Source: Flavobacteriaceae bacterium
GTDB taxonomy: Bacteria; Bacteroidota; Bacteroidia; Flavobacteriales; Flavobacteriaceae
Assembly (NCBI GenBank): GCA_013001285.1
Contig: JABDMU010000026.1
Span: 1 to 53,775, forward strand
Length of the DNA stretch: 53,775 nt
Direction of reading: 5' to 3'
The notes below the pieces were generated by a model that saw nothing but the letters and a program-made list of their open reading frames with translations, made no database searches and was not told the DNA's origin. Below, in pieces: positions 44,541-53,775 of the stretch (the first letter of the stretch is position 1; each line of letters opens with the position of its first letter). Position numbers and translations under genes: made by a program.

Positions 44541-45130
44541 TGGAAAAATTCACAACATTAGTTTCTACTGCTGTACCCTTACCTCATGAAAATGTAGATA
44601 CAGATCAAATCATTCCTGCGCGATTTCTAAAAGCAACTGATCGAAAAGGATTTGGAGAAAACTTATTTCGTGATTGGAGATTTACCAAGAATGGCGATCT
44701 AAACGCTGACTTTCCATTAAATAATTCTGATTATTCTGGAAAAATTTTGGTTACTGGCGATAATTTTGGATGTGGTTCTAGTCGTGAACATGCGGCATGG
44801 GCTCTGGCCGATTATGGGTTTAAAGTGGTTATTTCCAGTTTCTTTGCAGATATTTTTAAGGGAAATGCATTAAATAACGGCATTTTACCTATTCAGGTAG
44901 ATTCAAAATTTTTAAAAGAATTATTTGATGTTATCGAAAAGGACCCTAACACTAAAATCAAGATAGATCTAGAATCACAATTGCTTTCAGTTCATGGCAG
45001 TGAGATCACAACTAATTTTGATATTGATTCGTATAAGAAAACCTGTCTGATCAATGGATATGATGACATTGATTACCTATTAAGTTTAAAAAATTCAATT
45101 GAAGCTTTTGAAGCTCAACATCAACATTAA
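44540..45130 (+). CDS. leuD: 3-isopropylmalate dehydratase small subunit
   Basis: A 196-residue swivel-domain subunit that completes the LeuCD isomerase. Signatures are [21 protein letters not shown] near the N-terminus, [21 protein letters not shown] around the substrate-binding Ser/Arg, and [18 protein letters not shown]. The length is normal. One-base overlap with leuC and a 5-base gap to leuB. Confidence 0.96.
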   Translation: MEKFTTLVSTAVPLPHENVDTDQIIPARFLKATDRKGFGENLFRDWRFTKNGDLNADFPLNNSDYSGKILVTGDNFGCGSSREHAAWALADYGFKVVISSFFADIFKGNALNNGILPIQVDSKFLKELFDVIEKDPNTKIKIDLESQLLSVHGSEITTNFDIDSYKKTCLINGYDDIDYLLSLKNSIEAFEAQHQH

Positions 45131-45135
45131 TAATT

Positions 45136-46254
45136 ATGAAACTACAAATTGCTGTATTACCAGGAGATGGTATTGGACCTGAAGTTACCGCACAAGCGAT
45201 CAAGGTGTTAAAAGCAGTTGCTTTAGAATTTGATCATTCATTTCATTTTAAATTTGGTTCGGTTGGCGCTATCGCCATTGACGAAACTGGAAACCCCTTA
45301 CCTGAAGAAACGCTTGATTTATGCGAGAATAGTGATGCAGTGCTGTTTGGTAGTATTGGGCATCCTAAATATGACAACGACCCTTCAGCAAAGATACGCC
45401 CTGAACAAGGCCTGTTAAGGCTTCGAAAATCTCTTGGGTTGTATGCCAATATTCGCCCTGTGAAAGCTTACGATTCCTTATTAAATAAATCACCTTTAAA
45501 AAGAAATATTATTAAAGGAACGGATATTAGTATCTATAGAGAACTAACTGGCGGTATTTATTTCGGAGACAAGTCTCTAAGTGAAGATGGAAATCAAGCT
45601 TCTGATCTTTGTGTTTATTCTAGGGAAGAAATTGAACGAATTACCCATTTGGCCTTTAAATCGGCCTTATCGAGAAAGCAGAAAGTTACTTTAGTAGATA
45701 AAGCCAATGTTCTTGAAAGTTCACGTTTATGGCGCAAGGTAGTAACTGAAATTTCTAAGGATTATCCAAAAGTTGAATTAGATTATTTGTTTGTTGATAA
45801 CGCGGCCATGCAACTGATTTTAAATCCGAAACAATTTGATGTAATCCTCACTGAAAATATGTTTGGTGATATTATTAGTGATGAAGCTAGTGTGATTGGT
45901 GGATCTATAGGCTTATTAGCATCGGCTTCTATTGGAGATAAATATGCGTTATTTGAGCCTATTCACGGGTCTTTCCCACAAGCTGCCAATAAAGGTGTTG
46001 CAAACCCTATAGCATCTATATTATCTGCTGCAATGCTCTTAGATCATTTTGCGCTTTATGATGAAGCAGAAATTATTCGGAAGGGTGTCGAGAAGTCCTT
46101 GAAATTACACATCTCTACACCAGATGTGAATACTAAATTTGATAATATTACCACAAGTAAAGTTGGTGAGTTTATTGAGGATTATATTTCCAATCCGAAA
46201 GATTCTAACCTAAATTTTACAAATATCCACTTGGGTCAGTCAACAATCATTTGA
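45136..46254 (+). CDS. leuB: 3-isopropylmalate dehydrogenase
   Basis: A 372-residue NAD-dependent beta-decarboxylating dehydrogenase, the third leucine-pathway enzyme. Motifs are VLPGDGIGPEVTAQA, LFGSIGHPKYD, RPEQGLLRLRKSLGLYANIRP, RELTGGIYFG, DKANVLESSRLWR, ENMFGDIISDEASVIGGSIG and EPIHGSFPQAANKGVANP. The last segment and the RxxxGLLxLRK helix separate it from isocitrate dehydrogenase. It is the last gene of leuACDB and is convergent with proC, with 21 bases between them. Confidence 0.96.
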   Translation: MKLQIAVLPGDGIGPEVTAQAIKVLKAVALEFDHSFHFKFGSVGAIAIDETGNPLPEETLDLCENSDAVLFGSIGHPKYDNDPSAKIRPEQGLLRLRKSLGLYANIRPVKAYDSLLNKSPLKRNIIKGTDISIYRELTGGIYFGDKSLSEDGNQASDLCVYSREEIERITHLAFKSALSRKQKVTLVDKANVLESSRLWRKVVTEISKDYPKVELDYLFVDNAAMQLILNPKQFDVILTENMFGDIISDEASVIGGSIGLLASASIGDKYALFEPIHGSFPQAANKGVANPIASILSAAMLLDHFALYDEAEIIRKGVEKSLKLHISTPDVNTKFDNITTSKVGEFIEDYISNPKDSNLNFTNIHLGQSTII

Positions 46255-46275
46255 CCTGATTTCAAAATACCATTC

Positions 46276-47079
46276 TTAAAGTGGTTCCTTTGATTTTATG
46301 CTATTAATTTTATCAAAGGAAGTCACCATTCCCTTAATCAATGAAGAGCTCAATCCTTGATGTTCCATTTCATTTAAGCCCTCGATAGTACAGCCTTTTG
46401 GTGTTGTCACTTTATCAATTTCCTGTTCAGGATGATTTCCGGAGCTAATCAATAAATTGGCCGCACCTTCGCAGGTGTGCATAGCAAGTTCCTGAGCCTC
46501 CTTGGCGTCAAATCCCAGTTGAATGGCCGCCTGTGAAGTTGCTCTTATAAGTCGCATCCAAAAGGCGATGCCACTGGCACAAACCACAGTCGCCGCCTGC
46601 ATTTGATTTTCTGGGATAAGTAATGTGGTCCCTAGTGTATTAAAGATAGATCTTGCCGCATTAAGAACCTTTCTGTTCTTGGTTTTACTACTCAAACAAG
46701 TCATAGATTTTCCAACAGCAATTGCCGTATTTGGCATGGCTCTAATCACGTTATTTTTAGTGCCAATAATCGCTTCTATTTCATTTATTGAGAATCCTGT
46801 TATGGTTGATATGATAATATGATGATCTGAAAGGTTCGCTACATTTTCTTTTAAAATATCTTCAAAATCTGAAGGTTGGACCGCAAAGATTAAAATAGTC
46901 GAATTCTTAATAGCTAGTGCATTATTTGTGGTGATCTTTACTTTTTTATTCGACTTAAAATGATTCAACTCCTTGATGTTTCGACGGGTCAAATACAAAC
47001 TGGAAATCACCTTATTCGAAATAAGACCTTTGGCCATAGAAATTCCCAAATTTCCTGCGCCAATAATTGCAATTTTCAT
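46276..47079 (-). CDS. proC: Pyrroline-5-carboxylate reductase
   Basis: A 267-residue NAD(P)H-dependent enzyme for the last step of proline synthesis. The Rossmann motif is IIGAGNLGISMAKGLI. Further family signatures are VIRAMPNTAIAVGKSMTCL, the C-terminal dimerisation region with ASGIAFWMRLIRATSQAAIQ, and SSGNHPEQEIDKVTTPKGCT plus IEGLNEMEHQGLSSSLIKG. It follows ilvA after 30 bases and may be the tail gene of the ilv operon. Confidence 0.93.
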   Translation of the reverse strand: MKIAIIGAGNLGISMAKGLISNKVISSLYLTRRNIKELNHFKSNKKVKITTNNALAIKNSTILIFAVQPSDFEDILKENVANLSDHHIIISTITGFSINEIEAIIGTKNNVIRAMPNTAIAVGKSMTCLSSKTKNRKVLNAARSIFNTLGTTLLIPENQMQAATVVCASGIAFWMRLIRATSQAAIQLGFDAKEAQELAMHTCEGAANLLISSGNHPEQEIDKVTTPKGCTIEGLNEMEHQGLSSSLIKGMVTSFDKINSIKSKEPL

Positions 47080-47109
47080 AAATAAATAATTTTGGTAATA
47101 CTACAAAAG

Positions 47110-48369
47110 TTAAACTAAAAATTGAAACAGATCTGGTTTATCATTCAAATAATCACCAAAAAAGTTATGCAACTTCATTTTGGTAATAAGTGGATCCAGA
47201 TCTTTAGGAGATTTTAATTGAATGCCAACTACAGCAACGTCATTTTCTCGATTTGCTTTTTTAGTATATTGAAAATGGGTAATATCATCAGAAGGGCCTA
47301 AAATATCTACAACAAATTCTCTAAGTGCACCTGCACGTTGTGGGAATTTAATAATGAAATAGTGTTTTAAACTAGCGAATAATAATGCGCGTTCCTTGAT
47401 TTCTGGTGTTCTTAAAATATCGTTATTGCTTCCACTAACAACACACACCACATTTTTACCCTTGATTTCTTCTGCGTAATGATCTAACGCTGCAATGCTC
47501 AATGCTCCTGCAGGTTCAACTACAATAGCTTCCTTATTGTAAAGATCAAGAATGGTTTGGCATATCTTCCCTTCATGCACAGTAATGACATTATCAAGAA
47601 ATTCTTTACAGATCTCAAAAGTCTTATATCCAACACGTCGAACAGCTGCACCATCCACAAATTTCTCAATCTGTTTCAATGTTGTAACCTTACCATTTTT
47701 TATAGATTCCGACATAGATGGCGCTCCTAAAGGTTCTACACCTATAATTTTGGTCTTTGGAGAGATCTGATTGAAATACGTTGAAAGTCCGGCGGCTAAA
47801 CCCCCTCCTCCTACTGGAACAAAGATGTAATCAATTTCTTCCTGACTTTGTTCAAATATTTCTAAGCCCACAGTAGCTTGCCCTTCAATTATTTTTTCAT
47901 CATCAAAAGGGTGAATAAATGTTCTATTGAGGCGTTCACATTCAAGCATGGCTTCATGATAAGAATCGTCAAAGGTGTCACCCTTTAAAACGATCTTTAT
48001 ATAATTTCCGCCAAACATTTTCACCTGATCAATCTTTTGTTGTGGGGTCGGCTCTGGCATAACTATGGTGCCTTCAATTTTTAATAAATTGCAGGACAAG
48101 GCAACCCCTTGAGCATGATTTCCTGCGCTTGCACATACAACACCATTCTCTATTTCATGGGTTGATAACGATTTAATTTTGTTATAAGAACCGCGTATTT
48201 TATAAGAACGGACTTGCTGAAGATCTTCTCTCTTAAAGAATACATTACTTTCAAAGCGATTTGAATATTGAATATTGCGCTGCAATGGTGTTACAGAGGC
48301 AATACCCTTTAAAATTTCAGAAGCTTTATTAATATCTTCTATGCTTGGAAAATAAGTTACGGTTTGCAT
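47110..48369 (-). CDS. ilvA: Threonine dehydratase, biosynthetic, with one ACT-like domain
   Basis: A 419-residue PLP enzyme that deaminates threonine to 2-oxobutanoate, the committed step to isoleucine. The PLP lysine lies in REDLQQVRSYKIRGSYNKI. Other motifs are CASAGNHAQGVALSC, VPVGGGGLAAGLSTYF and VVCVVSGSNND. A single C-terminal ACT-like domain (about 335-419: FIIKFPQRAGALREFVVDIL, FFGDYLNDKPDLFQFLV) suggests isoleucine feedback, in the short form rather than the two-ACT E. coli form. It lies 3 bases after ilvC. Confidence 0.94.
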   Translation of the reverse strand: MQTVTYFPSIEDINKASEILKGIASVTPLQRNIQYSNRFESNVFFKREDLQQVRSYKIRGSYNKIKSLSTHEIENGVVCASAGNHAQGVALSCNLLKIEGTIVMPEPTPQQKIDQVKMFGGNYIKIVLKGDTFDDSYHEAMLECERLNRTFIHPFDDEKIIEGQATVGLEIFEQSQEEIDYIFVPVGGGGLAAGLSTYFNQISPKTKIIGVEPLGAPSMSESIKNGKVTTLKQIEKFVDGAAVRRVGYKTFEICKEFLDNVITVHEGKICQTILDLYNKEAIVVEPAGALSIAALDHYAEEIKGKNVVCVVSGSNNDILRTPEIKERALLFASLKHYFIIKFPQRAGALREFVVDILGPSDDITHFQYTKKANRENDVAVVGIQLKSPKDLDPLITKMKLHNFFGDYLNDKPDLFQFLV

Positions 48370-48372
48370 ATG

Positions 48373-49872
48373 TTATGAGAATACAGGCTGACTTTTAACT
48401 TCAGATTTTATAGCTTTCATTGCAGTCATAGCGGCACGAAGCACCTTTCCTGTTTTTTCTATAGGATGCTGACGAATTGCTTCATTAACTGCGATCAATT
48501 CAACATTATCTACGCCATTTGTTGTCGAGTAAGCTGTTCCCATTACTGAAGAATCAACAGTCGTCATAAAATCTTCCAGCAATGGTTTACATGCATGATC
48601 AAAAAGATAACAGCCATATTCTGCAGTATCAGAAATGATACGATTCATTTCAAATAGTTTTTTTCTAGCTACTGTATTGGCAATTAATGGCAATTCATGT
48701 AAGGATTCGTAATAAGCAGATTCTTCAACAATTCCAGAAGCCACCATAGTTTCAAAGGCTAGCTCAACACCGGCTCGAATAAAAGCCACCATTAATACAC
48801 TATGATCAAAATATTCTTGTTCAGAAATATGATCAGATGTTGATTCAGTCTGCTCAAAGGCCGTTTCTCCTAATTCTGCTCTCCATTTTAGAAGGTTAGC
48901 ATCATCATTGGACCAGTCAGCCATCATTGTATCTGAAAAATGTCCAGACATGATATCGTCCATGTGTTTTTCAAATAAAGGTTTCATTATGATCTTTAAT
49001 TCTTCTGATAAGGTATAAGCCTTTATTTTTGCTGGATTTGATAAGCGATCCATCATATTGGTTATACCGCCATGTTTTAATGCTTCGGTAATGGTTTCTG
49101 AACCATACTGAATTAATTTAGCAGCATAATTCGCATCGATACCTTCTTCAATCATTCTATCAAAGCATAATACGGATGCTGTTTGCAAAACACCACATAA
49201 AATGGTTTGTTCACCCATTAGGTCACTTTTAACCTCAGCAACAAAAGACGATTCTAATACACCGGCTTTATGACCACCAGTAGCAACAGCATAAGCTTTT
49301 GCTTGATCCCAGCCTTTTTGTTCAGGGTCGTTTTCAGGATGCACAGCGATTAATGTTGGCACACCAAAACCTCGTAAATACTCTTCTCGCACTTCGGTGC
49401 CTGGGCATTTAGGAGCCACCATAATTACGGTTATGTCCTTTCTAATTTGTTTCCCTTCTTCAACAATATTAAATCCATGAGAATACGATAAGGTTGCACC
49501 CTTTTTCATTAAAGGCATTACAGTATCTACAACATTCGAATGTTGTTTATCTGGTGTTAAGTTAAGCACAAGATCTGCAGTTGGTATTAAGTCTTTGTAA
49601 GTACCAACTTCAAAATGATTTTCGGTAGCATTTTTATATGACTGGCGTTTTTCAGAAATCGCCTGGTCTCTTAAGGCGTAAGCAATATCCAATCCAGAAT
49701 CTCTCATATTTAATCCTTGGTTCAAGCCTTGTGCTCCACAGCCAACAATAACTATTTTTTTGTTCATTAAAGCAGTAACGCCATCTTGAAATTCAGAAGA
49801 TTCCATAAAACGACATTTCGAAAGTTGTTCTAATTTTTTTCCCAGTGAAAGGGTATTGAAATAATTTGCCAT
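48373..49872 (-). CDS. ilvC: Ketol-acid reductoisomerase, class II (long form)
   Basis: A 499-residue NADPH-dependent enzyme that converts acetohydroxy acids to dihydroxy acids for valine and isoleucine. The Rossmann region reads [20 protein letters not shown] and is followed by [21 protein letters not shown]. Acidic metal ligands lie in the [21 protein letters not shown] segment. The length and a duplicated C-terminal helical domain mark the class II (E. coli/plant-like) form rather than the 330-residue class I enzyme. The start [20 protein letters not shown] matches E. coli IlvC in style. Confidence 0.96.
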   Translation of the reverse strand: MANYFNTLSLGKKLEQLSKCRFMESSEFQDGVTALMNKKIVIVGCGAQGLNQGLNMRDSGLDIAYALRDQAISEKRQSYKNATENHFEVGTYKDLIPTADLVLNLTPDKQHSNVVDTVMPLMKKGATLSYSHGFNIVEEGKQIRKDITVIMVAPKCPGTEVREEYLRGFGVPTLIAVHPENDPEQKGWDQAKAYAVATGGHKAGVLESSFVAEVKSDLMGEQTILCGVLQTASVLCFDRMIEEGIDANYAAKLIQYGSETITEALKHGGITNMMDRLSNPAKIKAYTLSEELKIIMKPLFEKHMDDIMSGHFSDTMMADWSNDDANLLKWRAELGETAFEQTESTSDHISEQEYFDHSVLMVAFIRAGVELAFETMVASGIVEESAYYESLHELPLIANTVARKKLFEMNRIISDTAEYGCYLFDHACKPLLEDFMTTVDSSVMGTAYSTTNGVDNVELIAVNEAIRQHPIEKTGKVLRAAMTAMKAIKSEVKSQPVFS

Positions 49873-49884
49873 TTGATTTATTTT

Positions 49885-50415
49885 TTAATTGTGAAATGCC
49901 TCTAGCATTTCGGTTATTTTCATTTCATTTTTAGTAATTGCGATTCGTCCAGACCTCACAAATTGCATAATGCCAAAAGCACTTAATTCACGATGTAATA
50001 ATTCAACCTCTTCTCGTCTACCAGATTTTTCCAAAACAAAAAATTCTTTATTTACCGTTACAATTCGTGCGTTGCTTTCTTTTATTATATTTTGAATTTG
50101 ACGCTCGTCAAAAAGCAAATCCGATTTAATCTTAAACATACAGGACTCTTGATATATGGTATCCTCATCAGTATGGTAGTACGCCTTTATAACCTCGACC
50201 TGCTTTTCAATTTGTCCAATTATTTTTTTTATTTGATCTTCTGTAACACATACCAAAATAGTAAAGCGTGAAACACCTTCAATTTCTGAAGCCGATGTGT
50301 TCATGCTTTCAATATTGATGTGTCTTCTTTGAAATATTGCTGATATTCTATTCAATAACCCAATATTATTTTCGGTATAAACCGAAACCGTAAACAATTC
50401 TTTTTTATCCTTCAT
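49885..50415 (-). CDS. ilvN: Acetolactate synthase small regulatory subunit
   Basis: A 176-residue regulatory subunit with an N-terminal ACT domain (FTVSVYTENNIGLLNRISAIF, RRHINIESMNTSASEIEGVS) and the second IlvN/IlvH domain ending in FVRSGRIAITKNEMKITEML. It should confer valine feedback on IlvB. It lies 2 bases downstream of ilvB and 12 bases upstream of ilvC. Confidence 0.93.
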   Translation of the reverse strand: MKDKKELFTVSVYTENNIGLLNRISAIFQRRHINIESMNTSASEIEGVSRFTILVCVTEDQIKKIIGQIEKQVEVIKAYYHTDEDTIYQESCMFKIKSDLLFDERQIQNIIKESNARIVTVNKEFFVLEKSGRREEVELLHRELSAFGIMQFVRSGRIAITKNEMKITEMLEAFHN

Positions 50416-50417
50416 AA

Positions 50418-52151
50418 TTATTCTAATCTAATATCTGAAACCGATGCTCCTGAAGGGATCATAGGAAATACATTATCTTCTTTTTCAACACAGACTTCAA
50501 GAAAATACGCATCTTTACAAGCCATCATTTCAGCAACGGCAGATGCTAATTCTTCTCGTTTAGTCACTTTTTTAGCTTCTAAATAGTAACCCTTTGCGAT
50601 ACTGACAAAATCAGGATTTACCAACTCGGTAGATGCATATCTTTTATCAAAGAATAACTGTTGCCATTGACGAACCATGCCTAGGAATTCATTATTTAAT
50701 ACCACAATTTTTACAGGCACTTTGGATTGAAAAATTGTCCCCAACTCTTGAATGGTCATTTGATATCCTCCATCACCAATAATTGCAACGACATCGCGCT
50801 CTGGAGCAGCCATTTTAGCTCCAATGGCGGCGGGAAGGGCAAATCCCATGGTACCTAAACCACCAGAAGTAATGTTGCTTTTGGAGGTGTTGAATTCGGC
50901 ATAACGACAAGCCACCATTTGATGTTGACCAACATCTGAAACAATTGCTGCTTCACCTTTGCTTTGGTTATTGATTTCCTTGAGAACCTCTCCCATTGTT
51001 AATCCATTTTTAGTTGGATAAATATCTTTTTTTATAACCTTTTCGTATTCAATGGCATAGAGGTCTTTAAATTGTTGAACCCATTCTGAATGGTTGTTAT
51101 TATTGATCTTTGGTAATATGGACTTAAGGCTTTCTTTAGCGTCTCCAAGAACAGCGATGTCTGTTTTTACATTTTTATCGACTTCGGCGGGGTCAATCTC
51201 AAAATGTATGATCTTAGCTTGCTTTGCATAGCTGGCCAGGTTACCAGTAACGCGGTCATCAAAACGCATACCGATGGCAATCAAAACATCGCATTTATTG
51301 GTTAAAATATTTGGCGCATAATTTCCATGCATACCTACCATACCTACATTTAAAGGATGTGAAGTTGGTATAGCTGATGCTCCTAAGATGGTCCAAGCTG
51401 CCGGAATTCCAGCTTTTTCCATCAAACTTTTCAGTTCGGTTTCGGCTTGACCCAAAATAATGCCTTGCCCCCAAACAATCATTGGTTTTTTTGCAGAATT
51501 AATGAGTTCAGCTGCCGAAATAATATCCTTTTCGTTCAGGGTTGGTGTAGGTTCATAGCTTCTGATGCCCAAACATTTTTCATATTTAAAATCGAATTCT
51601 TCAAATTGTGCATCCTTGGTGATATCAATTAGTACCGGACCTGGTCGACCACTTTTTGCTATATAAAATGCTTTTGCAAGAACTTCTGGGATTTCAGATG
51701 CCTTGGTAATTTGATGATTCCATTTGGTAACTGGCGTTGAAATACCAACAATGTCTGTTTCTTGAAAGGCATCGCTGCCCAATAAATGAGACGGCACCTG
51801 GCCTGTTATACAAACCATTGGTGTAGAATCAATTTGAGCGTCAGCAATCCCAGTTATAAGATTAGTTGCACCTGGGCCTGAAGTAGCAATAGCTACGCCT
51901 ACTTTTCCAGAGATTCTGGCATAACCTTGTGCAGCATGCGTTGCACCTTGTTCGTGACGTGTAAGTACATGATGTATCTTATCTTGATACTTATATAATT
52001 CGTCATAAACCGGCATTATGGCACCTCCAGGATAGCCATAAAGTACATCGACGCCTTCAGCTAAAAGGCATTTAATAATGGCTTCGCTTCCAGAGATTCG
52101 TTCAGAATTCTGATTTTCGGCTTTGGCTATTTTGACTGTTTGTAAGTTCAT
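50418..52151 (-). CDS. ilvB: Acetolactate synthase catalytic subunit
   Basis: A 577-residue ThDP/FAD enzyme, the first common step of branched-chain synthesis. Conserved parts are the catalytic Glu region RHEQGATHAAQGYARISGK, GYPGGAIMPVYDELY, the FAD-domain IGMRFDDRVTGNL and the ThDP/Mg motif GDGGYQMTIQELGTIFQSK ... VVLNN. I chose the ATG at 52151 (MNLQTVKIAKAENQNSERIS), 10 bases after ilvD. A second ATG seven codons earlier lies inside ilvD. It pairs with the downstream ilvN. Confidence 0.95.
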   Translation of the reverse strand: MNLQTVKIAKAENQNSERISGSEAIIKCLLAEGVDVLYGYPGGAIMPVYDELYKYQDKIHHVLTRHEQGATHAAQGYARISGKVGVAIATSGPGATNLITGIADAQIDSTPMVCITGQVPSHLLGSDAFQETDIVGISTPVTKWNHQITKASEIPEVLAKAFYIAKSGRPGPVLIDITKDAQFEEFDFKYEKCLGIRSYEPTPTLNEKDIISAAELINSAKKPMIVWGQGIILGQAETELKSLMEKAGIPAAWTILGASAIPTSHPLNVGMVGMHGNYAPNILTNKCDVLIAIGMRFDDRVTGNLASYAKQAKIIHFEIDPAEVDKNVKTDIAVLGDAKESLKSILPKINNNNHSEWVQQFKDLYAIEYEKVIKKDIYPTKNGLTMGEVLKEINNQSKGEAAIVSDVGQHQMVACRYAEFNTSKSNITSGGLGTMGFALPAAIGAKMAAPERDVVAIIGDGGYQMTIQELGTIFQSKVPVKIVVLNNEFLGMVRQWQQLFFDKRYASTELVNPDFVSIAKGYYLEAKKVTKREELASAVAEMMACKDAYFLEVCVEKEDNVFPMIPSGASVSDIRLE

Positions 52152-52161
52152 ATAAAAAAGT

Positions 52162-53775
52162 TTAAAATTCATCTGTCACACAACCCGTTGAGGCTGATGA
52201 TACAGTTCGCGCATATTTATAAAGAACCCCACGTTTAAATTTAATATCGGGTGCTTTCCAATTTTGTTTTCTCATCTTTAATTCTTCATCCGAAACTTCT
52301 AATTGAATGGTATTAGTTTCGGCATCAATTGTGATCATATCACCATCTTTTACTAAAGCTAATGTGCCACCTTCTTGAGCTTCAGGCGTGATATGGCCAA
52401 CTACAAATCCGTGTGTTCCACCAGAAAATCGTCCATCAGTGATTAATGCAACATCTTTACCTAGTCCCGCTCCCATTATAGCTGCCGTTGGCTTCAACAT
52501 TTCTGGCATTCCAGGTCCACCTTTCGGACCTTCATATCGAATAACGACAACATCACCTTTTTCTACCAATCCATCTCGAATACCGTCATTTGCTTCATAT
52601 TCACCTTCAAATACTTTGGCTTTGCCCACAAAGTTCAATCCTTCTTTTCCTGTGATCTTTGCGACACTTCCCCCTTCTGCTAAATTTCCATACAACATTC
52701 TTAAATGTCCAGATGTTTTTATAGGATTTTCCACCGTTTTTATAACGTCTTGATCCTTGGGTAGATCATTAACCTCTAATAAATTTTCTGCTATTGTTTT
52801 ACCAGTTACAGTCAAACATTCGCCGTGAATCAATCCTTTTTTCAATAAATATTTTAATACTGCTGGTATGCCGCCAATGGCGTGAACATCTTCCATCAAA
52901 TACTTTCCGCTGGGTTTTAAATCAGCTAAAAAGGGTGTATTATCACTTATTTTTTGAAAATCTTTCAATGTGAAATCAATTTGTGCAGCACGTGCTATGG
53001 CTAAAAAATGCAAAACCGCATTGGTCGATCCTCCTAAAATTGTTACGAGTCTAACTGCATTTTCTAAAGATTTTCTGGTGATTATATCTGAAGGTTTTAT
53101 ATCCTTTTCCAACAATAATCGCATAGCTTCACCAGCCTTTATTGATTCTTGTTGTTTTTCATCGCTAAGTGCTGGATTAGATGCATTAAAAGGTAATGTC
53201 ATTCCTAGTGCTTCTATTGCAGAGGCCATGGTATTTGCAGTATACATTCCTCCACATGCTCCTGCTCCAGGGCAGGCCTTTTGAACGATACTTTGATATT
53301 CTGACTCATTCATTGTTCCAGCTACCTTACTTCCCCAAGCTTCAAAAGCAGAAACAACATCCAGTTTCTTCCCTTCGTGACATCCAGAATCTATGGTTCC
53401 TCCATAAACCAGAATACTAGGTCTATTTAACCGAATCATCGCCATAAGAGCACCTGGCATGTTTTTATCACAGCCAACCACTGTAACTAATCCGTCATAA
53501 CTCATGGCTTGAACCACGGTTTCCATGGAATCTGCTATGATATCTCGAGATGGTAAAGAATAGCGCATTCCAGGGGTTCCCATTGAAATACCATCACTCA
53601 CACCAATTGTATTGAAGATCAATCCAACTACTTCTTCATTCTTCGTACCTTCTTTAACCAACTTAGCAAGATCATTAAGATGCATATTGCAGGGATTGCC
53701 TTCATAACCCGTGCTGGCAATACCAATGAATGGTTTATAAAAATCTTCAGAAGTTAATCCAATAGCATGCAACAT
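52162..53775 (-). CDS. ilvD: Dihydroxy-acid dehydratase, N-terminus cut by the window edge
   Basis: At least 537 residues of the iron-sulfur enzyme that dehydrates dihydroxy-isovalerate and -methylvalerate. The three cluster cysteines are visible: [25 protein letters not shown] and [20 protein letters not shown]. The C-terminal [20 protein letters not shown] is also typical. The first codon in the window is a Met, but homologues have about 20 further residues before the equivalent MLYAIG segment, so the true start lies beyond base 53775. It is the first visible gene of ilvD-B-N-C-A; any leader or attenuator would be outside the window. Confidence 0.95.
   Translation of the reverse strand: MLHAIGLTSEDFYKPFIGIASTGYEGNPCNMHLNDLAKLVKEGTKNEEVVGLIFNTIGVSDGISMGTPGMRYSLPSRDIIADSMETVVQAMSYDGLVTVVGCDKNMPGALMAMIRLNRPSILVYGGTIDSGCHEGKKLDVVSAFEAWGSKVAGTMNESEYQSIVQKACPGAGACGGMYTANTMASAIEALGMTLPFNASNPALSDEKQQESIKAGEAMRLLLEKDIKPSDIITRKSLENAVRLVTILGGSTNAVLHFLAIARAAQIDFTLKDFQKISDNTPFLADLKPSGKYLMEDVHAIGGIPAVLKYLLKKGLIHGECLTVTGKTIAENLLEVNDLPKDQDVIKTVENPIKTSGHLRMLYGNLAEGGSVAKITGKEGLNFVGKAKVFEGEYEANDGIRDGLVEKGDVVVIRYEGPKGGPGMPEMLKPTAAIMGAGLGKDVALITDGRFSGGTHGFVVGHITPEAQEGGTLALVKDGDMITIDAETNTIQLEVSDEELKMRKQNWKAPDIKFKRGVLYKYARTVSSASTGCVTDEF

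Noticed and set aside
1-53775. CRISPR arrays, insertion sequences, prophage, tRNA and rRNA genes
   Set aside because: No regularly spaced repeats, transposase or integrase frames, or tRNA-like cloverleaf motifs were noticed in the short intergenic gaps.

Overview
The window is a gene-dense, AT-rich stretch of a chromosome from a gliding member of the Flavobacteriaceae (Bacteroidota). Evidence for this is the gliding genes gldA, gldB and gldC, a secreted protein with a type IX (T9SS) C-terminal sorting tail, the exosortase XrtF pair, a DAHP synthase with a C-terminal chorismate mutase, promoter elements of the Bacteroidota type (TTG, about 20 bases, TAnnTTTG), and the absence of Shine-Dalgarno sequences. 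I see no phage, insertion sequence, CRISPR array, tRNA or rRNA gene. Both window edges cut genes: copA loses its 3' end on the left and ilvD loses about 20 N-terminal codons on the right.

Layout. 1-7.9 kb (minus strand): a copper/silver export operon with a small HYC_CC_PP-type protein, CusA, a TolC-like channel and the CopA P-type ATPase. 8.0-9.0 kb (minus): exosortase F and its partner. 9.0-11.1 kb (plus): a GAF/fRMsr-like protein and purH. 11.3-17.6 kb (plus): the cell-elongation operon mreB-mreC-mreD-mrdA-rodA, followed closely by a sulfotransferase. 17.6-18.9 kb (minus): gldB-gldC, divergent from nadE and a degenerate NarL-type regulator (plus). 20.5-23.6 kb (minus): dnaG and a polyprenyl diphosphate synthase. 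23.7 kb (plus): a T9SS-secreted protein. 24.6-29.8 kb (minus): rsgA-dtd-mazG-aroA, then queA and rlmN. 29.9 kb (plus): a small exported protein of unknown function.

30.6-34.6 kb (minus) is the aromatic operon pheA, aminotransferase, tyrA, DAHPS-chorismate mutase. It is preceded by a 25-codon leader ORF with the run YYNWFYFFF and a terminator hairpin abutting the pheA start, which together look like a ribosome-mediated attenuator. gldA diverges from it. 35.7-40.2 kb (minus) holds a DUF2807 lipoprotein, a PagL-like outer-membrane enzyme, and metY-metX under a SAM-I riboswitch. 40.3-41.8 kb (minus) is a helical-repeat protein of unknown function. 42-46.3 kb (plus) is leuACDB. 46.3-53.8 kb (minus) is ilvD-ilvB-ilvN-ilvC-ilvA followed by proC.

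The right half is therefore a block of amino-acid biosynthesis (aromatic, methionine, leucine, isoleucine/valine, proline) with two RNA-based controls visible. The left half is mostly cell-envelope and housekeeping genes. Items most worth a second look are the aromatic attenuator, a DnaG whose zinc-finger ligands are all replaced, a response regulator with Glu in place of the phospho-acceptor Asp, and the Cys/Met-rich small protein heading the copper operon.
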